Assembly (NCBI GenBank): GCA_013696385.1
Contig: JACCYR010000297.1
Span: forward strand, 1 to 5,461
Direction of reading: 5' to 3'
DNA: 5,461 bases
Source of the DNA: Acidobacteriota bacterium
GTDB lineage: Bacteria; Acidobacteriota; Blastocatellia; Pyrinomonadales; Pyrinomonadaceae
The position numbers and the translations under genes are program-made. Numbering within the stretch: the stretch's first letter is position 1; each line of letters starts with the position of its first letter. Below are positions 1-5,461 of the stretch, one piece after another. The notes under the pieces were generated by a model that saw nothing but the letters and a program-made list of their open reading frames with translations, was not told where the DNA came from and searched no databases.

Positions 1-56
1 ATGTAAAAATTATCCGTGTCTATTCGTGATTAAATTTACCTTTGAGAAAGTCTGTC

Positions 57-668
57 TTAATTTGCCGATTGGGTCTTGATTTCCGCTTGTCCAAATTTAA
101 TTTGCGCGTAGATTTCCGTCATTGAAACTTTACAGTTCAGCGCATCGAGCGAAACAACTTCGTCGCGTTCGTTGTAAATGCGGTAAGTCCACTGTTTAGG
201 GCTTTGTTTAGTATAATGTTCGACGCGCATTTCGTCTTCTTTGACCAGCAGATATTCACGAATGCTCTCCATCGCCAGATAAGATTCGAGCTTTTCGGTT
301 TTATCGTGAAAACTCGTGTCTTTTGAGTAAATTTCCACAACCACCGTCGGATTTAGTAAAACATCCGATTTATTGTCCAAAAAAGACGGCTCGCCACTGA
401 CAATAACGACGCTCGGATATGAGAATCGGTTGGCACTAACCTGAACGCGCATATTGCTGACATAAATCTCGGTTTTATGTCCGCTCAAACGACTTCCGAC
501 GGCAATCGTAATATTACTGACAATTAAATTATGCGTTCGGTTTGAATTATTTGTTGTCAAAACCTTGCCATCTAAAAATTCGCTTTTTTCCGTGCTGTCG
601 CGTTCGTCGGTTAAATACTCGTCGACGGTGTAACTTTTTTCGTTTTGGGACAAATTTTTTTCATTCAT
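57..668 (-). CDS. Uma2 family (DUF820) PD-(D/E)XK-like protein, active-site Asp replaced
   Basis: A 203-residue protein of the Uma2/DUF820 type, a family with a restriction-endonuclease-like fold that is very numerous in cyanobacteria and present in Acidobacteriota; its cellular role is poorly known. What is seen: an N-terminal YTVDEYL segment (13-19), the KSEFLDGKV strand (28-36), a conserved HN pair (46-47), the MRVQV strand (73-77), YPSVVIV (84-90), LLNPTVVVEIYSKDT (104-118), HDKTEK (121-126) and SIREYLLV (135-142). The length is typical, so the gene looks complete. The family normally has YPDVVV, with the Asp acting in metal binding; here residue 86 is Ser (codon at 411-413). The second acidic residue (Glu112) and the following Asp122 and Lys126 are kept. 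The ATG at 666-668 is preceded by a weak AGAAG ribosome-binding site. It is divergent from lpxD. The family call is firm; nuclease activity is doubtful. Confidence 0.88.
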   Translation of the reverse strand: MNEKNLSQNEKSYTVDEYLTDERDSTEKSEFLDGKVLTTNNSNRTHNLIVSNITIAVGSRLSGHKTEIYVSNMRVQVSANRFSYPSVVIVSGEPSFLDNKSDVLLNPTVVVEIYSKDTSFHDKTEKLESYLAMESIREYLLVKEDEMRVEHYTKQSPKQWTYRIYNERDEVVSLDALNCKVSMTEIYAQIKFGQAEIKTQSAN

Positions 669-835
669 AATGCTTCTATTTTAATAATTTGATAATTTGT
701 ATCTAAGGCAAGATTTTTGCACAAAGCGGCGTTTGCAAATCCAAGCTGTCAAAATTTTTATCAACGGGGAAAATCAGACCTTTCCTGTTTCACACAATTT
801 TTTAACTAAAGTTTCAAATTCTTTAACGAAATTTT
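669..835. promoter_or_regulatory. divergent intergenic region upstream of the Uma2 gene and lpxD
   Basis: This 167-bp A+T-rich stretch separates two divergently transcribed genes, so it should carry promoters in both directions. Towards the Uma2 gene, reading the minus strand, there is a possible TTGCCT box and a TATTAAAAT element at about promoter spacing, followed by AGAAG before the ATG. Towards lpxD I find no convincing -35/-10 pair and no Shine-Dalgarno motif in the last 20 bases. No operator-like palindrome stands out. The promoter role is inferred from gene orientation. Confidence 0.35.
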
Positions 836-1876
836 ATGCAATTATCAATTTTAGCAGAAAAAACTTTTTCAAGCATCGGGCAAGGCGATGAAAATTTAGA
901 AATAAGCAGCGCGGCAGGTTTAGAGATTGCCGAACAAGGCGCGATTACGTTTCTGGCAAATCCAAAATACACGCCGCAGATTAGAGAAACACGAGCGAGT
1001 GCGATTTTTCTTAACGAAAAAGAAAAAATCGAACGCAAAGATATTGCCGTTTTGCGGGCAAAAGACCCTTATTTAGCTTATACGCGGGCATTGCGCCTTT
1101 TCCATTCCGAACCCGAAATTGTCGCCTTTGTTCATCCGTCGGCGGTTATTCACAAAACCGCAAAAGTTGCGGAAAATGTTGAAATAAATGCAAATGTTGT
1201 TATCGGCAAAAACTGCGTTATCGGAATTGATGTCAAAATTTACCCGAATGTTACGATTTATGACGGCGTGAAAATTGGCGCAAATTCCGTGATTCATTCG
1301 GGTGTTTCCGTGAGAGAAAACTGCGAAATCGGCAAACACTGCATTATTCACAATAATTCGACCATCGGTTCAGACGGTTTTGGATACGCCAAAGACGAGG
1401 AAAAACGCTGGCTGAAAATTCCGCAAACCGGAAATGTTGTGATTGAAAACGATGTCGAAATCGGCGCAAACACAGCGATTGACCGTGCTTCGGTTGGCGA
1501 AACAAGAATAAAAAGCGGCGCAAAAATTGATAACCTCGTCCAAATCGGACATTCCTGCACGATTGAAGAAGACGCGCTCGTTTGCGCTCAAACCGGACTT
1601 GCCGGAAGTTCGGTTATTGGCAAAAGAGTTATTTTGGCGGGACAAGTCGGCATCGCCGGACATTTAAAAGTTGGCGACGATGTGGTAATTACTGCAAAAT
1701 CGGCGACGAGCCACGATGTTGAGAATGGAAAAATTATTTCTGGAATTCCGGCGTTTGAAAACCGTGACTGGCTTCGTTCGATTGCCGCATTTCGGCGTTT
1801 AGGAGAAATTGTGCGAGCGATTCGTGATTTGGAAAAACGATTAATTAAAATCGAAAGCAATGATAATTCGGAATAA
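836..1876 (+). CDS. lpxD: UDP-3-O-(3-hydroxyacyl)glucosamine N-acyltransferase LpxD
   Basis: LpxD carries out the third step of lipid A synthesis, moving a 3-hydroxyacyl chain from acyl carrier protein to the 2-amino group of UDP-3-O-acyl-glucosamine in the cytosol. The protein has 346 residues, the usual length. The N-terminal uridine-binding domain covers about 1-100 (ITFLANPKY at 37-45). A left-handed beta-helix of hexapeptide repeats covers about 100-285, with IGKNCVIG, VKIGANSVI, IGSDGFGYA (177-185), IPQTGNVVI, IGANTAIDRASV and VQIGHSCTI. The SGIPA motif (302-306) and a C-terminal helix (315-338) complete the trimeric acyltransferase fold. His239 in VQIGHS falls at the number of the catalytic His239 of E. 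coli LpxD. The ATG at 836 is the earliest possible start, since an in-frame TAA lies at 824-826; no clear ribosome-binding site precedes it. The usual neighbours (bamA, fabZ, lpxA, lpxB) are absent here. Confidence 0.96.
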   Translation: MQLSILAEKTFSSIGQGDENLEISSAAGLEIAEQGAITFLANPKYTPQIRETRASAIFLNEKEKIERKDIAVLRAKDPYLAYTRALRLFHSEPEIVAFVHPSAVIHKTAKVAENVEINANVVIGKNCVIGIDVKIYPNVTIYDGVKIGANSVIHSGVSVRENCEIGKHCIIHNNSTIGSDGFGYAKDEEKRWLKIPQTGNVVIENDVEIGANTAIDRASVGETRIKSGAKIDNLVQIGHSCTIEEDALVCAQTGLAGSSVIGKRVILAGQVGIAGHLKVGDDVVITAKSATSHDVENGKIISGIPAFENRDWLRSIAAFRRLGEIVRAIRDLEKRLIKIESNDNSE

Positions 1877-1908
1877 ATTCTAATGTCAGATTTTTTAATC
1901 ATTCGAGC

Positions 1909-1913
1909 GGAAG
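1909..1913 (+). promoter_or_regulatory. ribosome-binding site of the antiporter gene
   Basis: The sequence GGAAG lies 9 bases before the ATG at 1923 and is the only reasonable Shine-Dalgarno match in the 46-bp gap after lpxD. It supports the 1923 start. No terminator hairpin is visible in this gap, which fits co-transcription with lpxD. Confidence 0.5.
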
Positions 1914-1922
1914 CATCAAAAT

Positions 1923-2981
1923 ATGGAAAAGAAGGAAAAATTTATCATCGCGTTGTGCGCTGTAGTAACAATTGCTGCCGGAATACTGCATTACATCGGC
2001 GTGAACGAAATAATCGCGTTTTCTGTATCGGCGTTGGCATTGGCGTCGCTGGCTGTCGTCGTCGGCGATGCGACTGAACAACTCGGCAGACGTTTAGGTC
2101 CGGGCGCAACCGGCGTTTTGCAGTCTGCGCTGGGCAATTTGCCCGAACTTTTCGTTTCCATTTTTGCTTTGCGAGCAGGTTTGGCAAACGTCGTCCAAGC
2201 GGCACTCATTGGTTCGATACTCGGTAATTTACTGCTGATTCTTGGGTTAGCACTGCTTTTCGGCGGGCTGAAAAACGGCACTCAGCGATTTAATTCCGAG
2301 CCGCCTCGAATGATTGCGACTCTAATGCTGCTGGCAGTTGGCGCATTGATTATACCGACTTTAACCAAGGAACTGCACACGCCCGCCGAGCCGTATATTA
2401 ATAATCTGGATATTGCCTGTTCGATTGTTTTGCTTATTCTGCTGGGCGCGAGTATTTATTTTTCGGTCAAAGGTGACCCGGCGGTTGCGCCGCAGAAAGA
2501 GCAAATGGGCGAACACGCGCAATGGTCTCTCGGTTTGACAATCGGTGTTTTGGCAGGCGCGGGCATTGGCGCGGCGTTTGTTTCCGAATGGTTTGTTGCG
2601 GAACTCGAACCGGCAATGGCGGCACTCAGTTTATCGGAAACTTTTACAGGATTGGTTATCGTAGCGATTGCCGGAAACGCGATTGAAAATCTGGTCGGCA
2701 TCCAGCTAGCGTGGCGCAATCAAGCCGATTATGCGGTCAGCGTAATTTTGAACAGTTCTCTGCAAATCGCGCTTGGATTAATTCCGATTTTGGTTTTGCT
2801 GTCATTTGTTTTAGGCGGCTCGATTTTGACTTTGGTTTTACCGCCGCTGCTGGTTGCCGCGCTTGCTCTGGCGGCAATCGTCAGCGCGTTTATTGTTTAT
2901 GACGGCGAATCAATCTGGATTGAAGGTCTGGCGTTGATTGGTCTTTATTTTATTATCGCCGCAGCTTTTTGGTGGGGTTAA
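1923..2981 (+). CDS. calcium/proton exchanger-like cation antiporter (CaCA superfamily, CAX type)
   Basis: A 352-residue inner-membrane protein with about 11 predicted transmembrane helices, most likely exporting Ca2+ (or another divalent cation) in exchange for H+ or Na+. Two inverted alpha-repeats are visible. The first holds GDATEQLGRRLGP (48-60) and GNLPELFVSIFALRAG (71-86) with Glu75, followed by IGSILGNLLLILG (96-108). The second holds GLVIVAIAGNAIENLVGI (243-260) with Glu255, followed by VILNSSLQIALGL (274-286). The GNxxE pairs and SSLQIAL are the cation-binding signatures of CAX proteins; the length matches bacterial members such as YfkE. A hydrophilic loop at about 183-200 separates the halves. 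The gene lies 46 bp after lpxD and 19 bp before the remains of the next gene, so an operon is plausible. Ca2+/H+ is favoured over Na+/Ca2+ because the motifs are CAX-like, but the ion is an inference. Confidence 0.88.
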   Translation: MEKKEKFIIALCAVVTIAAGILHYIGVNEIIAFSVSALALASLAVVVGDATEQLGRRLGPGATGVLQSALGNLPELFVSIFALRAGLANVVQAALIGSILGNLLLILGLALLFGGLKNGTQRFNSEPPRMIATLMLLAVGALIIPTLTKELHTPAEPYINNLDIACSIVLLILLGASIYFSVKGDPAVAPQKEQMGEHAQWSLGLTIGVLAGAGIGAAFVSEWFVAELEPAMAALSLSETFTGLVIVAIAGNAIENLVGIQLAWRNQADYAVSVILNSSLQIALGLIPILVLLSFVLGGSILTLVLPPLLVAALALAAIVSAFIVYDGESIWIEGLALIGLYFIIAAAFWWG

Positions 2982-3000
2982 TCATAAAGTAAAGAGTAAG

Positions 3001-3115
3001 TTGCAAACAAAGCATTTTTACGAGTTCGGAAATTTTCGTCTTGACCTCACAGAGAAGTTTTGTTGTGCGACGATAAGACCCTTTCGCCCGATGCCCCTAA
3101 GTTTTCGACACGCTT
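3001..3115 (+). pseudogene. displaced N-terminus of the winged-helix regulator, split by two -1 frameshifts
   Basis: Translation of this stretch gives the missing first third of the OmpR-type DNA-binding domain found in the next entry, but in pieces. From the TTG at 3001 the frame reads QTKHFYEFGNFRLDLTEK (3004-3057), the standard opening of acidobacterial winged-helix/PD40 regulators. After AAG at 3055-3057 the sense moves to the -1 frame: LLCDDKTLSPDAPK (3060-3101). After AAG at 3099-3101 it moves -1 again: FDTLLTLIENAGRLL, which runs into the long open frame. Adding one base at each point (for example a G, giving Val in both) restores a continuous 712-residue protein. TTG at 3001 is the likeliest surviving start; AAAGAG at 2991-2996 lies 4 bases before it, which is close for a Shine-Dalgarno. 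Whether these are real mutations or sequencing or assembly errors cannot be told from one sequence. Confidence 0.8.
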
Positions 3116-5137
3116 TTGACTCTGATTGAAAACGCCGGACGGCTGCTTGTTAAAGAAGAGTTGATGCAAAAAATCTGGCAAGATAGTTTTGTCGAAGAAG
3201 GCAATCTGACGTTTAATATCAAAATGCTTCGCAAGGCATTGGGCGACAGCGCAAGCGAGCCGATTTTTATTGAAACCGTGCAGCGTCGCGGCTATCGTTT
3301 CATTGCCGAAGTAAGAGAGATTTCGGAAGCAGCAAAGACGGAAAACAATTTAACTCAAAAAGCGTCTGAAACAAATAAAAATACATTTTTACGGACATCT
3401 AGAAAATCTTATTTACCGATTGCCGCGCTGGTTGTTTTGTTGATTAGTTCACTTGCCATTGCTTCGTGGTATGTGCAAAGCCGACGTTTCGGCGACGAAC
3501 TGAACGCGCCGATTTTATCGTCCGCTTTCAGTTCTGAAAAACTCACAAATACGGGAAAAGTTATTCATGCTGTTTTATCGTCAGACGGCGAGTTTGTCGC
3601 TTACACAAGTGAAGTCAATCAAAAACTAAGCGTTTGGCTCAGAGAACTTGAAACTGCCAACAATATCCAAATCATTCCGCCGTCCGACAGTTTTTATGGC
3701 GGACTCGCTCTGTCGCACGATAATAAATTTCTTTATTTCACTCGAAAATCGAGAGATAAAGAAGGACAACTCGATATTTATCGAGTTTCGATTTTTGGCG
3801 GTGTTCCGACCAAAATAATCAACGAAACGCAGGGATGGATAAGCCTTTCGCCCGATGACGGACAGATTTCCTTTGTTCGCTGTTATTATAAAGACGACGA
3901 TTATTGCTCTTTGTTTTCTGCCGATACTGACGGTAATAACGAAAGAAAACTTGTTACCAATCCGCAACCGATTCGGATTGCCGATAATCAGTTTTCACCT
4001 GATGGAAAAACAATAGCGTTTGCCGCCGGACAGTCGGAAAACGGCGCAAACGAATTTGGGCTGTCGGAAATTGACGTGGAAAGCGGCGTTCAGCGCGAAA
4101 TAACTGCACGGAAATTTTTTGATATTAAGCAATTAAAATGGCTGCCGAACCAAAGCGGTCTGTTAATTACGACACGGGAAAACATTGACGGAGTTTTTAG
4201 AATCTGGCAAGTTTCAGCCGAAAATGGCGAAGCGCAAATTATTAGTAAAGACGCGGCGAGTTATTTAGCTCTCAGCCTCGATAAAGACGCAACTAAACTT
4301 ATTACTACCCAATTCAACGGAGATTTCCGCCTATATCTTTCGCCGACGGATAATCCAACCGATTCCAAAATCCTTAGCGAAGCCAGCGGTGGCGTTACTT
4401 TTACTCCCGATGGAAAAATTGTCTTTGCATCTTTATCGGCTGGAAACAAAGACATTTGGACAATGAACATCGACGGCACAGACCAGCGTCAACTAACCAA
4501 CAATGCCGCTTCTGATTTCGCGCCGCTTGTTTCGCCCGACGGACGATTTATCTTTTTTACTTCAAATCGTTCCGGCTCAAGCCAAGTTTGGCGGATGAAC
4601 TCTGACGGAAGCAACCAAACGCAAATTACGCAGCAAGAAGGTGGTTATCCGCTTTTTGCATCGCTCGATGGGAAATGGCTTTATTACAAATCAGTCCTTC
4701 AGAATAACCTTTGGAAAGTTTCGGTTGACGGCGGCGATGAAACTTTATTTTTCGACAAAAAGCATCAATCATTTGCCATTTCGCCCGACGGTTCGCAGAT
4801 TGCTTTTTTTGACAAACAAGGTGAAGAAAAAAACTTGACAGTTGTTTCTTTGGAAACTAAGCAGACGATTAAAACCTTTTCGCGTGGCGACAATCAAGCA
4901 AATCTCGGCAATCTCAAGTGGCTTGCCGACGGAAAAACTTTGGCTTACATTTTAGTGTCCGATAATTCAAAACACACGCTTTGGATGCAATTGCTTGGTG
5001 AAGAAAAACCTCAACAGTTTGCCGATTTAGGCAATGAAGAAATTATGGATTTTGCGACCTCACCCAATAATAAAGACTTTGCCATTATTCGCGGACAATG
5101 GAATCACGATGCTGTTTTGATAAAAGGGTTGAAATAA
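3116..5137 (+). CDS. membrane-anchored winged-helix regulator with PD40/TolB-like beta-propeller (N-terminus lost to frameshifts)
   Basis: A 673-codon open frame of a one-component, CadC/ToxR-like regulator: DNA-binding domain in the cytoplasm, one membrane helix and a large extracytoplasmic sensor. Residues 1-65 are the rest of an OmpR/PhoB winged helix: helix LLVKEELMQKIW (10-21), FVEEGNLTFNIKMLRKALGD with the recognition helix (25-44), and the wing IETVQRRGYRF (52-62). A charged linker (66-97) leads to a single transmembrane segment at about 99-119. The rest is a propeller of PD40 repeats, with LSSDGEFVAYTS (154-165), FSPDGKTIAFAA (293-304), FTPDGKIVFAS (429-439), VSPDGRFIFFTSNR (472-485) and ISPDGSQIAFF (555-565). 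The 3116 start (TTG) is only where this frame opens; the true start is near 3001. The propeller may bind a ligand or protein partner; its signal and target genes are unknown. The absence of further breaks over 2 kb argues against old decay. Confidence 0.85.
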   Translation: MTLIENAGRLLVKEELMQKIWQDSFVEEGNLTFNIKMLRKALGDSASEPIFIETVQRRGYRFIAEVREISEAAKTENNLTQKASETNKNTFLRTSRKSYLPIAALVVLLISSLAIASWYVQSRRFGDELNAPILSSAFSSEKLTNTGKVIHAVLSSDGEFVAYTSEVNQKLSVWLRELETANNIQIIPPSDSFYGGLALSHDNKFLYFTRKSRDKEGQLDIYRVSIFGGVPTKIINETQGWISLSPDDGQISFVRCYYKDDDYCSLFSADTDGNNERKLVTNPQPIRIADNQFSPDGKTIAFAAGQSENGANEFGLSEIDVESGVQREITARKFFDIKQLKWLPNQSGLLITTRENIDGVFRIWQVSAENGEAQIISKDAASYLALSLDKDATKLITTQFNGDFRLYLSPTDNPTDSKILSEASGGVTFTPDGKIVFASLSAGNKDIWTMNIDGTDQRQLTNNAASDFAPLVSPDGRFIFFTSNRSGSSQVWRMNSDGSNQTQITQQEGGYPLFASLDGKWLYYKSVLQNNLWKVSVDGGDETLFFDKKHQSFAISPDGSQIAFFDKQGEEKNLTVVSLETKQTIKTFSRGDNQANLGNLKWLADGKTLAYILVSDNSKHTLWMQLLGEEKPQQFADLGNEEIMDFATSPNNKDFAIIRGQWNHDAVLIKGLK

Positions 5138-5222
5138 GTGATAGGTGATAGGTGATAGGTGATAGGCAAAAAGCAGGACTAATTACGAGATGTCTTTTTC
5201 ACCTATCACCTATCACTTATTT
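5132..5222. terminator. long palindrome between convergent genes, probable bidirectional terminator
   Basis: Bases 5132-5155 and 5199-5222 are perfect reverse complements (24 bp), separated by 43 bases. Because the arms are built from heptamers, a second pairing two units further in is possible: 5149-5166 with 5202-5219 (18 bp), continued across a small bulge by AAAAAG (5168-5173) with CTTTTT (5194-5199), leaving a 20-base loop. Plus-strand transcripts meet a TTATTTTCTG stretch after the stem. The stop codons of both flanking genes lie inside the arms. The position between two converging 3' ends makes transcription termination in both directions likely, although the stem is not GC-rich and the T-tract is imperfect. 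Confidence 0.55.
5138..5166 (+). repeat. four tandem GTGATAG heptamers with an inverted partial copy at 5200-5216
   Basis: Four perfect copies of the 7-base unit GTGATAG fill 5138-5165, plus one extra G. The facing arm carries two full inverted units CTATCAC (5203-5209 and 5210-5216) and a partial third (5200-5202). The array begins directly after the TAA of the regulator gene, and the inverted one directly after the TAA of the amidohydrolase gene. Each unit contains TGA and TAG in one frame, and the 7-base period rotates them through all three frames, so any ribosome reading through is stopped. Its family and copy number in the genome are unknown. Confidence 0.9.
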
Positions 5223-5461
5223 TCTGTCTTTAAACTGTTCGTAGAGTTCCGTGTGCCTACTTGTCAAAGGCAATAAACGTCCGTTGATAAACAGATATTT
5301 GACGTTTGTGCGCGGCTCTAAAATATCGCCGTCAGTAACGACGACATTTGCTATTTTGCCGACTTCGATTGAACCGAGTTTGTCGCTCAACCCTAAAATC
5401 TGCGCTGGATAAAGCGTTACAGATTTTAATGCTTCGTCTTTCGCCAAACCATACGCGCCCG
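5217..5461 (-). CDS. amidohydrolase family protein, imidazolonepropionase-like (C-terminal part, cut by the window edge)
   Basis: The last 80 residues of a protein whose 5' part lies beyond the window; the frame stays open to base 5461, reading GAYGLAKDEALKSVTLYPA at its visible start. EALKSVTLYPAQILGL, then LGSIEVGKIANVVVTDGD, then a PRTNVKYLFINGR segment form the typical C-terminal end of metal-dependent amidohydrolases, where the chain leaves the TIM barrel and completes the small beta-sandwich. The metal-binding residues (HxH, Lys, His, His, Asp) would lie upstream and cannot be seen, so substrate and activity cannot be judged. In Acidobacteriota such proteins are often secreted, but the N-terminus is missing here. 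The TAA stop (5217-5219) is inside the palindrome shared with the convergent regulator gene. Confidence 0.88.
   Translation of the reverse strand, partial: GAYGLAKDEALKSVTLYPAQILGLSDKLGSIEVGKIANVVVTDGDILEPRTNVKYLFINGRLLPLTSRHTELYEQFKDRK

Noticed and set aside
697..891. Plus-strand open frame of 64 codons overlapping the lpxD start
   Set aside because: It lies mostly in the A+T-rich intergenic region, runs into lpxD in another frame and resembles no known protein; its basic, Phe/Asn-rich composition is typical of chance frames.
1073..1902. Several minus-strand open frames opposite lpxD
   Set aside because: They are antisense shadows of the lpxD hexapeptide repeats; their translations are low in recognisable motifs while the plus-strand product is a clear full-length LpxD.
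3055..3105. Programmed -1 frameshifting as the main explanation
   Set aside because: Neither site fits the canonical X XXY YYZ slippery heptamer (G AAG TTT), no clear stimulatory hairpin follows, and two successive programmed shifts in 44 bases would be very inefficient. It is kept only as a minor alternative.
2938..3129. A 63-codon plus-strand open frame as a separate small gene
   Set aside because: Its first codons overlap the antiporter, its middle is the genuine start of the winged-helix domain, and its end after base 3057 is out-of-frame sense. It is not an independent gene.
4531..4800. Recurring TCGCCCGACGG stretches as a DNA repeat
   Set aside because: They encode the SPDG turns of successive PD40 blades, so protein repetition explains them.
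5138..5219. CRISPR array
   Set aside because: The 7-bp units are contiguous without spacers and the second arm is inverted; this is a tandem repeat/palindrome, and no cas gene is present.
1..5461. A defence system, phage, toxin-antitoxin pair or insertion sequence
   Set aside because: No transposase, integrase, toxin-like or nuclease-helicase genes are present; the Uma2 protein alone, with an altered active site, does not justify such a call.

Overview
This window most resembles a chromosomal piece from a Gram-negative bacterium. The best guess is Acidobacteriota, probably Blastocatellia or Pyrinomonadaceae-like. That rests on three things: an lpxD gene, which implies lipid A and an outer membrane; a large one-component regulator joining an OmpR-type winged helix, one transmembrane helix and a PD40/TolB-like beta-propeller, an architecture very abundant in that phylum; and an Uma2-family gene plus an imidazolonepropionase-like amidohydrolase, both common there. 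Base composition looks moderate, slightly A+T-rich by eye. The taxonomic call is an inference and was not tested by any search.

Layout. Bases 57-668 (minus) encode an Uma2/DUF820 PD-(D/E)XK-type protein whose usual catalytic Asp is replaced by Ser. A 167-bp divergent intergenic region follows. On the plus strand come lpxD (836-1876) and, after 46 bp, an 11-helix calcium/proton exchanger-like antiporter (1923-2981). After another 19 bp lies the winged-helix/propeller regulator. Its long open frame is 3116-5137, but its true N-terminus (from about 3001) lies in two other frames because of two single-base losses. The window ends with the C-terminal 80 residues of a convergent amidohydrolase (5217-5461, minus).

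Between the two convergent genes is a compact palindrome. Four tandem GTGATAG heptamers directly follow the regulator stop codon, and an inverted partial copy directly follows the amidohydrolase stop codon. The arms form a 24-bp perfect inverted repeat that contains both stop codons. It is probably a bidirectional terminator or a dispersed repeat.

The genes do not form one obvious pathway. lpxD and the antiporter may be co-transcribed, and both concern the cell envelope, but nothing in the sequence proves a functional link. I see no mobile element, CRISPR array, RNA gene or recognisable defence system. The items that merit checking are the doubly frameshifted regulator, the heptamer palindrome and the active-site change in the Uma2 protein.
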